Assembly: GCA_015207155.1 (NCBI GenBank)
Contig: JADEXK010000012.1
Location: forward strand, 35,893 to 99,892
Origin: Nostocales cyanobacterium LEGE 11386
GTDB taxonomy: Bacteria; Cyanobacteriota; Cyanobacteriia; Cyanobacteriales; Nostocaceae
Length of the DNA: 64,000 nucleotides
Direction of reading: 5' to 3'
Position numbers and translations under genes: made by a program. Positions 44,645 to 54,008 of the stretch are shown here, piece after piece; the first letter of the stretch is position 1; every line of letters begins with the position of its first letter. Below the pieces are notes generated by a model. That model made no database searches. It was given only the letters and a program-made list of their open reading frames with translations, and was not told the origin of the DNA.

Positions 44645-46690
44645 ATGAATTTATTATTTAATATTACTCATTCCAGGTTTAAACAATTGACAACTAGTTT
44701 ATTAAATAAGCTGCTGAAATTAAAAAATAGACATTTATTTATTTTTGATATTATTGTTTTTTCAATTACACCATTATTAGCTTTATTCTTGCGTTTAGAT
44801 GGACATCTAGATATTCAAGTCTATGTATCAGAACTAGGAATCATCACCATATTGTTTTTAGCAGTCAAACTAATTGTATTTTGGAGTTGTGGTTTTTATA
44901 AGCGTTATTGGCGCTATGCCAGTATCGAGGAACTGATATATATATCTATGTTGATGGTGGGTGCAGTAATCATTCAAACTATTCTATTTTATGTTCTAGA
45001 TAATATATTACATCCTGCCATAGATAAACTACCGCAGTCACTACCGTTTATTGATGGTTTGCTATCGTGTATTTTTATTGGGGGGCTGCGTTTCAGCTTT
45101 CGAGTTGTGGAAAAAGCTAGGCAACGACAAGCAGTCTTTTACCCACGTGTCAGGGTGTTGATTATTGGCGCTGGTAGTGCTGGAGTTTCCCTTGTCCAAG
45201 ACATGCAAAATAATCCAAAACTTGGGTTTTATCCTGTAGCCTTCATTGACGATGATCCTCAAAAATTAAACGTACACATTCGTGGGCTTCCTGTAGTAGG
45301 CGATCGCTACCAAATTCCTGATATTGTCAAATCTCTAAAAATTAGAAAAGTGATTATAGCTATGCCCACAGTTGCTGGGCAAGTTATTAAAGAAATCGTA
45401 GATATTTGCCAAGCGACTGGAATACAAACTAGCACTTTACCTGGAATACACGAAATCCTCAATAATCGTGTGTTGGTAAATAGCATTCGGGATGTCAGAA
45501 TTGAAGATTTGCTGAGGCGAGAACCTGTACAGATAGATATTGAGCGAGTGTCTCAATTTATCAAAGGTAAGACAGTACTAATCACGGGTGCAGGTGGATC
45601 AATTGGTAGTGAAATTTGCCGTCAAGTTTTCAAATGTCACCCTGCTGAAATGATTTTGATTGGGCATGGTGAAAATTCTGTGTTTAATATCCAACAAGAA
45701 CTAGAACAAATTATACAATTACGCAAAAACAATAGCAAATTGCCAAAGAACAGCCCTCATATTTCTACTTTCATTGCTGATATTCGGTTTCGATTTCGTT
45801 TAGAAAATGCTTTTGAGCAATTCCAACCTGATGTTATTTTCCATGCGGCGGCTCATAAACATGTCCCCTTAATGGAATTAAATCCACCAGAAGCAATAAC
45901 TAACAATGTCCTAGGCACAAAAAATTTACTTGATCTAGCACTGAAATACGATGTAAAACATTTTGTGATGATTTCTACAGATAAGGCTGTAAATCCTACT
46001 AATGTTATGGGGGCTAGTAAAAGAGTTGCCGAAATGTTAGTACTACAAGCCGCCAGAAAAAGTGGTAAACCTTATGTTGTAGTGCGTTTTGGTAATGTTT
46101 TAGGGAGTCGCGGTAGTGTAGTTCCCACCTTTAAAAGACAAATTGCCGCAGGTGGTCCAGTAACAGTTACGCATCCCGATATTAGTCGTTATTTCATGAC
46201 CATCCCCGAAGCAGTGCAACTTGTTTTACAGGCTGCGGTACTTGGTCGTAGTGGTGAAATTTTAATGCTGGATATGGGTAAACCCGTCAAAATTGTTGAC
46301 CTGGCAGCAGAACTAATTCGTCTTTCAGGATATGAAGTCAACAAAGATATTGACATTGTATTTACTGGAGTCAGACCCGGAGAAAAGCTATTTGAGGAAC
46401 TGTTTATTGCTGGTGAAGAGTACGAAGCAACAGAACATGAAAAGTTGTTAGTAGTCAAAAATGCCAGTGGCATTATCTCAGATAATCTATCTATTTTTGT
46501 GGAAATCTTGTGTACTGCTGCTGCTGAAAATGATGAGAATTCTATTTTATTTTTACTGGAGCAGATAGTGCCAAGCTATCAACCTCAATACTTAAAAAAT
46601 GATGTGCTATCAGATGCTTATAAAAAGGGTAATGCCATAACATTTTTAAATGGAAATATTTTAACAAATGTAGGCTCACAAGGTATGTAA
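44645..46690 (+). CDS. Membrane-anchored NDP-sugar 4,6-dehydratase (PglF/WbpM/CapD-like)
   Basis: 681 residues from ATG 44645; a TTG 9 bp earlier sits 2 bp from GGAGG and is unlikely. About four N-terminal transmembrane helices (30-150) precede a Rossmann domain (LIIGAGSAGVSLVQDM near 177), then the SDR catalytic domain with TGAGGSIGSE near 318. STDKAVNPTNVMGASK near 443 shows Met replacing the usual catalytic Tyr of Y-x3-K, the hallmark of WbpM/PglF enzymes. It should convert UDP-GlcNAc to the 4-keto-6-deoxy sugar. It is the first gene of the EPS locus; a PglE-like aminotransferase lies downstream. Confidence 0.9.
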   Translation: MNLLFNITHSRFKQLTTSLLNKLLKLKNRHLFIFDIIVFSITPLLALFLRLDGHLDIQVYVSELGIITILFLAVKLIVFWSCGFYKRYWRYASIEELIYISMLMVGAVIIQTILFYVLDNILHPAIDKLPQSLPFIDGLLSCIFIGGLRFSFRVVEKARQRQAVFYPRVRVLIIGAGSAGVSLVQDMQNNPKLGFYPVAFIDDDPQKLNVHIRGLPVVGDRYQIPDIVKSLKIRKVIIAMPTVAGQVIKEIVDICQATGIQTSTLPGIHEILNNRVLVNSIRDVRIEDLLRREPVQIDIERVSQFIKGKTVLITGAGGSIGSEICRQVFKCHPAEMILIGHGENSVFNIQQELEQIIQLRKNNSKLPKNSPHISTFIADIRFRFRLENAFEQFQPDVIFHAAAHKHVPLMELNPPEAITNNVLGTKNLLDLALKYDVKHFVMISTDKAVNPTNVMGASKRVAEMLVLQAARKSGKPYVVVRFGNVLGSRGSVVPTFKRQIAAGGPVTVTHPDISRYFMTIPEAVQLVLQAAVLGRSGEILMLDMGKPVKIVDLAAELIRLSGYEVNKDIDIVFTGVRPGEKLFEELFIAGEEYEATEHEKLLVVKNASGIISDNLSIFVEILCTAAAENDENSILFLLEQIVPSYQPQYLKNDVLSDAYKKGNAITFLNGNILTNVGSQGM

Positions 46691-46907
46691 TTTGTGAAGA
46701 ATAACCAGCAACTGAACTAAAAGATTTTTTGGGTGTGTTAGTTCTAGCTAAACTCAACGAAATATCAATTTTTAATGCATTACTGATATTCGTTCCATAG
46801 CAATTTACTGACGACAAAAACAATTTGTATAGAAGCATCATCCGCTTACTTGTTTTTCATTGCCAATTACAAGATCAAGACGATTAGCTGATTATCGATT
46901 CAAGTAT

Positions 46908-48176
46908 ATGCAAGAAAGTAAGCCACTAACATTACGTCGTAACTTGTCCTGGAATTTCATTGGTAACGTTGTCTATGCAAGTTGCCAGTGGGGAATGCTC
47001 GTAGTACTAGCTAAACTCGGTAGTCCAGAGATGGTAGGGCAGTTTACATTGGGCTTTGCAGTTACTGCCCCCATAGTCATGTTTACTAATCTCCAACTAC
47101 AAGCAGTGCAAGCAACAGATGCTAAAGCACAGTATCTTTTTAGTGATTATCTGGGGCTGAGGCTAGTCTCAACAGCAATGGCGCTGCTGGTCATTGTGGT
47201 TATTAGTTTATCAGGCGGATATCGCTGGGAAACATCCTTAGTTATATTTCTGGTCGGTCTGGCAAAAGCATTTGAGTCTATTAGTGACATATTTTATGGG
47301 CTAATTCAGCAACATGAACGCATGGATCGAATTGCGATATCGCTGATGTTTAAAGGCCCTCTATCACTACTATTGCTGAGTACTGGAGTATATATATCTG
47401 GCCGTGTCCTATGGGGAGTAGTAGGGTTGCTCTTAGCTTGGGTTGTGGTGTTATTCACCTGTGACATTCACAGTGGTGTCTTGATACTAAAGCAAAAGTC
47501 ACAATTACAGCCGCGTTGGCATCTGAAAACCCTGACAAAACTAGGATGGCTCTGTTTGCCTTTGGGATTTGCGATGATGGTAATTTCACTGAATACCAAT
47601 CTTCCTCGCTACTTTATTGAACGATATTTGGGCGAGTGGGAACTGGGCATTTTTGCAGCCATAGCCTATCTAATGGTGGTAGGAGGTGTAATAGTCAATG
47701 CCTTGGGAGAGTCAGCTAGTCCTAGGCTAGCTAAATATTATGCGTCTAGGGATTATACAAATTTTCGTGATCTGCTTTTCAAGTTGGTAGGAATTGCTGC
47801 GCTATTGGGCGGAACAGGTGTTTTGGTAGCTGTTGTTGCTGGACGACAAATTCTCACTATTGTGTATCAACCTGAATATGCCCAGCAGACAACTTTGTTT
47901 ATCTGGCTAATGGTTGTAGCTGGGGTTAATTACATATCAACCTTTTTAGGCTATGGCATGACGGCATCTCGGTATTTTCGCGTCCAAATGCCGCTATTTG
48001 CTGCTGTAGCAAGCATCTTAGCAATAACTAGTATGTGGTTGATACCTAAACTAGGGTTACAAGGGGTCGTGATTGCATTATTAATTGCGGCAATTACTCA
48101 AGTAGTTTTAAGTTTGGCAGTTATTCTTCATGCATTACACAAACTGCATGGGCAAATACTAGGAGAATTAAAATAA
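46908..48176 (+). CDS. Polysaccharide flippase, Wzx-like
   Basis: 422 residues from ATG 46908; a TTG at 46860 would add 16 polar residues with no better RBS. About 12 hydrophobic segments span the protein, starting LRRNLSWNFIGNVVYASCQW, as in MOP-superfamily polysaccharide transporters. It should flip the lipid-linked repeat unit across the plasma membrane. Its stop overlaps the start of the next gene (TAATG), implying translational coupling with the polymerase. Confidence 0.85.
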   Translation: MQESKPLTLRRNLSWNFIGNVVYASCQWGMLVVLAKLGSPEMVGQFTLGFAVTAPIVMFTNLQLQAVQATDAKAQYLFSDYLGLRLVSTAMALLVIVVISLSGGYRWETSLVIFLVGLAKAFESISDIFYGLIQQHERMDRIAISLMFKGPLSLLLLSTGVYISGRVLWGVVGLLLAWVVVLFTCDIHSGVLILKQKSQLQPRWHLKTLTKLGWLCLPLGFAMMVISLNTNLPRYFIERYLGEWELGIFAAIAYLMVVGGVIVNALGESASPRLAKYYASRDYTNFRDLLFKLVGIAALLGGTGVLVAVVAGRQILTIVYQPEYAQQTTLFIWLMVVAGVNYISTFLGYGMTASRYFRVQMPLFAAVASILAITSMWLIPKLGLQGVVIALLIAAITQVVLSLAVILHALHKLHGQILGELK

Positions 48177-49342
48177 TGATTTCTGGAGTACAAAATAAAA
48201 AACATGTTAATCAAGATTTTTTAGATAACATAATTTTATTGCCTATTGATTTAGCTCTGCTGTTTTGTGCTACATTTTCTGGACAAAACAAAATCTTATA
48301 TGATTTTCCCCTCTTTTTCGTTTTTTGGATAATTATTTTTTTCTTGAGAAGAAACTTGCTACTCAGTTCAGCAGAATTTTTGGCTCAAATCTTGATATTT
48401 TTGGCTTTACTGCCGATTTATATCCAATTTTATAAATATAATTCTGACTATTATTTTGGCTCTATAGCTATCATTTTATATGTTAATGTTCTTGTTTTTG
48501 CCACTCAGGTGATTGAGCGATTACTTAGTGATAGTCAAAGTTGTAAGATAGTTCGTTGGCTACCTGGCATATCACTAATTTTTATGGGAATTTTAACTCA
48601 GTATTTCGCTGGAAATGATCCGAGACAATCTTTTATATTTGGGCCAAACATATACTATAGGATCATTGGCTCTCTTTTCTTGCTAAACCTCGCACTGGTT
48701 AACGAAACCTATTCTGGAAGAAAGCAAAAAACTTCAATTCCTAGTTTAATCGTGACAATAATTTGTTTAATTACTGCATTGTTTATTATGCTGAGAACAG
48801 GTTCAAGAGGCGCAATTATTATTGGAATAGTTATGATTTTTTCGTTTGGTTATACAGTAATTTCTATGCGATTAAAGTGGCTTAAATTTGCTACTATAGC
48901 TTTAATCTTTTCTTTATTTGCCTGGCTCATACAGTCAAGTTTTTCGGAATATATCTTTGATTCTAGAGCTTTTTGGTTTTATGACCGTGGTGTATCCTCT
49001 AGTTCAATTTCAACGAGGCAGGGATTTTTGCAAAATTTACCATCTTTCTTTATTAACGATAATTATTTATTAGGAGAAGGAAGTGATTATGTATATTCTT
49101 ACCCGCATAATATTTATTTAGACTTACTATATAATGGCGGGTTCTATCCATGCCTTATGCTTTTAGTATTTACAATATTCTACATAATACTTTTATGGCA
49201 AGGTAAATTAAATCGTACCTGTAAAGTTTTAACTCTGGTTTGTTTACCAATTTATATAGGTTCTTTATTCTCTGGAACATCATACAATAACTATTCAGTT
49301 ATCAGTCTGATATTTATGCTACCTTTTTGGAGAAAAAAGTAG
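48176..49342 (+). CDS. O-antigen polymerase-like membrane protein (Wzy-type)
   Basis: 388 residues, ATG 48176 overlapping the flippase stop by 1 bp. There are about ten transmembrane segments. LRTGSRGAIIIGIVM near 202 and the large loop before YSYPHNIYLDLLYNGG near 305 (H-N-x-L/Y-x-D motif) are typical of Wzy/WaaL O-antigen polymerases. It would join flipped repeat units at the outer face of the plasma membrane. The A+T content is high relative to neighbouring enzymes, usual for such membrane proteins. Confidence 0.82.
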   Translation: MISGVQNKKHVNQDFLDNIILLPIDLALLFCATFSGQNKILYDFPLFFVFWIIIFFLRRNLLLSSAEFLAQILIFLALLPIYIQFYKYNSDYYFGSIAIILYVNVLVFATQVIERLLSDSQSCKIVRWLPGISLIFMGILTQYFAGNDPRQSFIFGPNIYYRIIGSLFLLNLALVNETYSGRKQKTSIPSLIVTIICLITALFIMLRTGSRGAIIIGIVMIFSFGYTVISMRLKWLKFATIALIFSLFAWLIQSSFSEYIFDSRAFWFYDRGVSSSSISTRQGFLQNLPSFFINDNYLLGEGSDYVYSYPHNIYLDLLYNGGFYPCLMLLVFTIFYIILLWQGKLNRTCKVLTLVCLPIYIGSLFSGTSYNNYSVISLIFMLPFWRKK

Positions 49343-49431
49343 TAGATATTCTGAAAATCCTGATGTAATCATATATATTCCCAAGCTACAAAAGTTGTTC
49401 AGCCAAATAATTCTGTAGAGATTTAAACTTT

Positions 49432-50685
49432 ATGCTTGAACGTAAATTAATTTATCTTCATCAATATTTTACTATTCCCACAGTTTCTGGTGGAACAAGG
49501 TCATGGGAATTTTCTACTCGTCTTGTCCAAGATAAATGGCAAGTTTGTATGTTTTGTGGAGACTCAGAAATTCACGGTTTCTCTGCCACAGAAATTGTGA
49601 AATTGTTTAATGCCAAAGATGTTAATTTTGATTTAAATGCCATACCTTTAAAATATAGTAACAACATGAAATTCTCGCGGAGAATTCTGGCATTTTTGAG
49701 TTTTGCTGTTAGGTCTTCTTTACAAGTACTACGAGAAAAACAAGCTGACCTCACTTTCGCTACTAGTACTCCACTTACCATTGCCATACCCGCTCTGTTG
49801 AGAAAATGGTTGCGTGGTACACCTTATGTATTTGAAGTGAGAGACCTTTGGCCAGAGTTACCAATAGCTGTAAAAGCTATACGTTCTCCATTAGCTATAT
49901 TTTTTGCTCGTCAATTAGAGCTGATAGCTTATCGAAATGCTGCTCATATTGTGGCACTTTCTCCTGGAATGAAAGAAGGCATTGTCAAGCAAGGTATTTC
50001 TCCTCAGAAAGTTGCAGTAATTCCTAATGCTTGTGATAATGACCTTTTTAACATTCCCAAGTCAGTAGGATTAAAATTTCTCCAACAACATCCCGAACTA
50101 TGTGGCGGGCCTTTAATTATTTACGCTGGTACGTTGGGGCATATCAATGGAGTGAGCTACTTGGCTTATTTAGCAAGTCACATGATGAATATTATGCCTG
50201 AAGCGAAGTTTCTGGTGGTTGGCACAGGTGCTTGTGAAAAGGAAGTCAGAGAAGTTAGTCATCTATTAGGGATTTTGGGAAAAAACTTCTGGATGTGGCC
50301 ACCTATCCCCAAGGCTGAAATGCCAGTGCTTCTTTCTGCATGTACTATTGCCACTTCGTTATTTAAGCCAATTCCTGAGATGGAACATAATTCAGCTAAT
50401 AAATTTTTTGATGCCTTAGCCGCAGGTCGCCCAGTTGTAATTAACTATGGAGGCTGGCAGAAAGATATTCTGGAAAAATCTGGTGCTGGCATGAGCATTT
50501 CTGGTAATGCTCCAAAAGCAGGTGCAATCCAACTGGCGAAATTTTTAAATAGCCCTAAATGCTTACAAAAAGCTGAGGCTGCTGCAAGAAAACTTGCAGA
50601 CACAACATTTGATCGCGATGTTTTGTATGAGCAACTAGCAGGTGTTTTTCAGAAGGTATTAAATGAAACTAGTTCTAGCATTTAA
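49432..50685 (+). CDS. Glycosyltransferase family 4 (WbuB-like)
   Basis: 417 residues, ATG 49432. GT-B fold: an N-terminal half with YVFEVRDLWPELPIAV near 137 and AAHIVALSPGMKEGI near 178, and a C-terminal donor half with IYAGTLGHINGVSYL near 235 and HNSANKFFDALAAGRPVVINY near 322. The DLWPELP motif is typical of GT4 enzymes acting on N-acetylated deoxyamino sugars (WbuB/PglA group). It is the only obvious sugar-adding transferase in the locus besides the priming enzyme. The next gene starts inside its last 23 bp. Confidence 0.87.
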   Translation: MLERKLIYLHQYFTIPTVSGGTRSWEFSTRLVQDKWQVCMFCGDSEIHGFSATEIVKLFNAKDVNFDLNAIPLKYSNNMKFSRRILAFLSFAVRSSLQVLREKQADLTFATSTPLTIAIPALLRKWLRGTPYVFEVRDLWPELPIAVKAIRSPLAIFFARQLELIAYRNAAHIVALSPGMKEGIVKQGISPQKVAVIPNACDNDLFNIPKSVGLKFLQQHPELCGGPLIIYAGTLGHINGVSYLAYLASHMMNIMPEAKFLVVGTGACEKEVREVSHLLGILGKNFWMWPPIPKAEMPVLLSACTIATSLFKPIPEMEHNSANKFFDALAAGRPVVINYGGWQKDILEKSGAGMSISGNAPKAGAIQLAKFLNSPKCLQKAEAAARKLADTTFDRDVLYEQLAGVFQKVLNETSSSI

Positions 50686-52000
50686 TCAATGGCAGCCTTA
50701 CTCGATCATAAAATTCTTCATCCAGCCTAAAAAGCTTTTAGTCGCACTGGGAATCGTGGTTGCGTCTGTTGTCGTGATGGGAACAAACGTAGGCACAAAA
50801 GTACATATGTCTGCACAGAATGTATATCCTCAAGGTAAGCAATTTCCCTTAGCCTTGTACTCTCTACATGAAGCACAAGATATGCAAAGCGCACGAAAAT
50901 CTGGATGGAAAATTGCCCAGACTTACCACTTTAACCCTGCTTTTCTGCAAACCGTCACCGAGGGTCAAATGCTTGCTCTAGCCAGCCTACCAGGAAAATC
51001 TCAACCAGTTCCAGAAGCACGGTTGGCGAATAATATCGCTACTCTGGCTAAGAGCGATCGCGTGGCGTGGTGGGAGTTTCCTGAAGAACGGCGCTATTGG
51101 CGGGATGGAGAAATGGCTATAGTTACCAAATATGCAAAATGGACACGCAAGTATGATCCTAAAAAGCGTCCTAACTATATGTATATTCCCGGTCATTACA
51201 ATGCTCAAGATGTGCAGCAGTATGTGCCCTACTTAGATATTATTCCTGCTAGCGTTTACACGAAATATGTAGAAATGCCTCATTCATGGGTACGGTGGCG
51301 CATGGAAACCACACTAAAGGGGATAGAGCTGGCACAAGCCAAGATAGGTGCTAACTATCTAAAAGGGGAAAAAACTCCTGTGGCGGTTCTGGAACTATTT
51401 CATGAACCAGGCAATATGTTAATTACACCTGAAGGAGCATATCACGACTTTTGGCAGTCTATAGTATCGGGTGCTAGGGGTATCCTGGTTTTTTCTTACT
51501 TCCGCAAGCGGAATCATCCCCAGTTAGAAAAAGTTTGGCAAGTGTATGATCAGGCTGTTAGAGAAATAACAGGAAAAGAGCAACTCGGTGCGGCCATTTT
51601 GTACGGTAAGAGATTGGATAATATTAACTTTCAAATCATTGATGGGCCGAAAAGAACCGAGCAGTTCATATTCTCTGATATGGAGCAGCCTATTAGCTTT
51701 CCTTCTATTAATATCCTAACATTAGCCTGGAATAAATCTACTTATATTATTGCTGTAAACTCAGCCGATGAGCCTGTTTCTGCTAAGTTTACTGGTTTTG
51801 CGAATACAACTGATGAAGCAACAGTTCTGTTTGCAAACAAGACAATTTGTTTGAGTAATGGAACATTAAATACTGTATTTAAACCACTAGGTGTACAAAT
51901 CTTGAAGATATCTATGGATAGTAAGAATACTAAAGCTTTAGAAGAGAGAAATAAAAAAATATGTAAATTACTTCCAACGAGAATTAATGGGAATTTTTAA
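50663..52000 (+). CDS. Exported TIM-barrel-like protein of the EPS locus, function unknown
   Basis: 445 residues, ATG 50663 with AAGG upstream, overlapping the GT4 gene by 23 bp. One N-terminal hydrophobic helix (LLVALGIVVASVVVMG, about 29-45) acts as signal or anchor. The periplasmic part has FPLALYSLHEAQDM and VAWWEFPEERRYW, repeated ordered strands, then FWQSIVSGARGILVFSYFRKR near 266, suggesting a glycoside-hydrolase-like barrel, and a C-terminal beta domain. I do not recognise a family with confidence. The position suggests EPS trimming or modification. Confidence 0.65.
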   Translation: MKLVLAFNQWQPYSIIKFFIQPKKLLVALGIVVASVVVMGTNVGTKVHMSAQNVYPQGKQFPLALYSLHEAQDMQSARKSGWKIAQTYHFNPAFLQTVTEGQMLALASLPGKSQPVPEARLANNIATLAKSDRVAWWEFPEERRYWRDGEMAIVTKYAKWTRKYDPKKRPNYMYIPGHYNAQDVQQYVPYLDIIPASVYTKYVEMPHSWVRWRMETTLKGIELAQAKIGANYLKGEKTPVAVLELFHEPGNMLITPEGAYHDFWQSIVSGARGILVFSYFRKRNHPQLEKVWQVYDQAVREITGKEQLGAAILYGKRLDNINFQIIDGPKRTEQFIFSDMEQPISFPSINILTLAWNKSTYIIAVNSADEPVSAKFTGFANTTDEATVLFANKTICLSNGTLNTVFKPLGVQILKISMDSKNTKALEERNKKICKLLPTRINGNF

Positions 52001-52379
52001 TTTAAATTCCTAGAAACAATGCCATACTGGCAACATTTACTTTCTAAATTTGGTTATTCTTAAGTTAAGAAGTCAAAGAATAAAAAGGCTAATCTTCACA
52101 GAAAATTTTTGCTCATCTCAAAGCTCAACGTTACACCAATAGAGCAATATACTAGACAAGAAATTGTGCCTCTATAGTTCCCTTTATGCTTATAGGTTGG
52201 ATTTTTTAAAGGGACAAGGTTTTAAAGATTTAATAATAAAACCTGAATTTTAATGCCGTAGCATCAGAAGAACGGTAAAACCGGAACTATGCGCCTTGAT
52301 TCTATAGAGTTGAGCAATTATTAGATTAAGCATCTTCAATGGTTAATATTTTCTACTTGAGAAAGTGCAGAAATAAACT
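52001..52379. other. 379-bp gap inside the EPS locus
   Basis: AT-rich, no reading frame or repeat I can support. It is the longest gap in an otherwise compact locus and could hold an internal promoter for the priming-transferase half. Confidence 0.4.
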
Positions 52380-53030
52380 ATGAATAGCAAATATCACCAG
52401 TTAGACATTTTTACGAAAACTTTTAGTAAATTAGTCAAGTATATATCAGATAAATTTGTAGCAGCGATCGCTTTATTGATTCTTTCTCCAATAATGGTGA
52501 TAATTGCGATCGCTATTTACATTCGCATGGGTAGTCCAGTAATTTTCGCGCAACCAAGACCAGGAAAAAATGCCCATATCTTCACTTTTTATAAATTCCG
52601 TACTATGACCAATGAATGTGATGCTGAAGGTAATCTTCTCCCTGATGAAAAACGCCTCACAACTTTTGGTCAATTCCTGCGTAAAACAAGCTTAGATGAA
52701 CTTCCTCAGTTATGGAATGTACTTAAAGGTGATATGAGTTTTGTTGGGCCGCGTCCCCTATTAGTCAGATATCTTAATCGCTATACTCCTGAACAAGCAC
52801 GCCGCCACGAAGTTAAACCAGGTATTACAGGCTTAACTCAGGTAAAAGGGCGCAATACCCTAGCTTGGAAACAAAAATTCCAACTAGATATTTGGTATGT
52901 CGATAACTGGAGTTTATGGCTGGACTTCAAAATCATTATCCTCACAGTTTTCAAAGTAATTAAACAAGATGGAATTAACCAAGATGGATATGCTACAGCA
53001 GCAGAATTTAAAGGTGAATTACAGCAATAA
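52380..53030 (+). CDS. Priming phosphoglycosyl transferase (PglC-like)
   Basis: 216 residues, ATG 52380. It is the short monotopic form of the bacterial sugar transferase family, with one membrane-dipping helix (about 24-47) and no multi-helix N-terminus. QPRPGKNAHIFTFYKFRTM near 57, LRKTSLDELPQLWNVLKGDM near 100 (catalytic Asp-Glu) and SFVGPRPLL are present. Like Campylobacter PglC it has EGNLLPDEKRL and the GITGLTQVKGRN/W-KF-LD spacing. It should load a sugar phosphate, probably a diamino sugar, onto undecaprenyl phosphate. Confidence 0.88.
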   Translation: MNSKYHQLDIFTKTFSKLVKYISDKFVAAIALLILSPIMVIIAIAIYIRMGSPVIFAQPRPGKNAHIFTFYKFRTMTNECDAEGNLLPDEKRLTTFGQFLRKTSLDELPQLWNVLKGDMSFVGPRPLLVRYLNRYTPEQARRHEVKPGITGLTQVKGRNTLAWKQKFQLDIWYVDNWSLWLDFKIIILTVFKVIKQDGINQDGYATAAEFKGELQQ

Positions 53031-53071
53031 AAAGTTTTATTAAATACACTTTATGGAGACTTGAGAAACCT

Positions 53072-53941
53072 ATGCTTTTGAATATAGATTCGCAAATCCG
53101 AGATGTATCCGCAGCTAAAATTATATCTATGACAGAAGTAGAGATGGCTCATTGGCGTAGCCAACAAGGAATAAAAGTTCTCTATCATCATGGACATTAT
53201 TGGGAAAAACTTCGGTTAGGCTTCTATCAACCAATTAATTTGATGGCTCGTTTGAGTTCTGATATAGTGACTTCTCCAACACGATTTTGTTGGGGATACC
53301 GTACAACCTTATCTCAAGAGGATGCAATAAATGCTAACGGGTATGTTCCCATTCATGTATTATCAAATGTTCAAGACTACGACTTAGAATATCTACCACA
53401 AAAGCGCAGAAATTCTCTGAGAAAATGTCGCAAATCAGCCAAAATAGTGCAGTTAATTGGAACTAAACTCTTAGAAGAACAAGGGTATGAAGTTGTTTGT
53501 GCCTCATTGGAGAGAACTAGGCATAAAAAACCTCCTTCTAAAGCCCAATATCTAGCCAGCCTCAAAAACTATACTGCTAATAAACATTGTGTGATACTTG
53601 CTGCTTTAATCGGAGACAAGTTAAGCGGATATATTGACGGTTATGCAGTGGATGGTACTGCATATATGATACATGGCTATTATAACAGTCAAGCTATGTC
53701 AGCCAGCATTGTTACAGGATTAAGCTTTGAATTTGTACAGATTTGTCGCCGCTCTGGCAATATTTACGAAGTTATTGATGGTTTGCACTCACGGGAAGTA
53801 CCATCACTGTGTTCTTATAAAGAAAAAATGGGTTTTCCAGTCCAGTACATTCCTGCGAAAGTATGTATAAATCCCATTATAGAAAAATATATTCGTTGGC
53901 GTTATCCAAATAGATACTATCGCTTAACTGGTCATGATTAA
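53072..53941 (+). CDS. GNAT-fold acyltransferase of the EPS locus
   Basis: 289 residues, ATG 53072, 41 bp after the priming transferase. A basic patch LPQKRRNSLRKCRKSAK near 110 is followed by GNAT-like strands: CVILAALIGDKLSGYIDGYAVDG near 173 and MIHGYYNSQAMSASIVTGLSFEF near 194. Together they resemble the C-terminal GNAT domain of FemAB-type proteins. No signal peptide is seen, so it is cytoplasmic. It may acylate an amino sugar; the specificity is unknown. It sits between PglC-like and PglE-like genes, where a PglD acetyltransferase would be expected. Confidence 0.6.
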   Translation: MLLNIDSQIRDVSAAKIISMTEVEMAHWRSQQGIKVLYHHGHYWEKLRLGFYQPINLMARLSSDIVTSPTRFCWGYRTTLSQEDAINANGYVPIHVLSNVQDYDLEYLPQKRRNSLRKCRKSAKIVQLIGTKLLEEQGYEVVCASLERTRHKKPPSKAQYLASLKNYTANKHCVILAALIGDKLSGYIDGYAVDGTAYMIHGYYNSQAMSASIVTGLSFEFVQICRRSGNIYEVIDGLHSREVPSLCSYKEKMGFPVQYIPAKVCINPIIEKYIRWRYPNRYYRLTGHD

Positions 53942-54008
53942 TTAAGTTCTATTTCTCAAGCAAGTTTGATATAAAAATGAGAATTTTATGGTGATTTAGG
54001 AGAAAGAT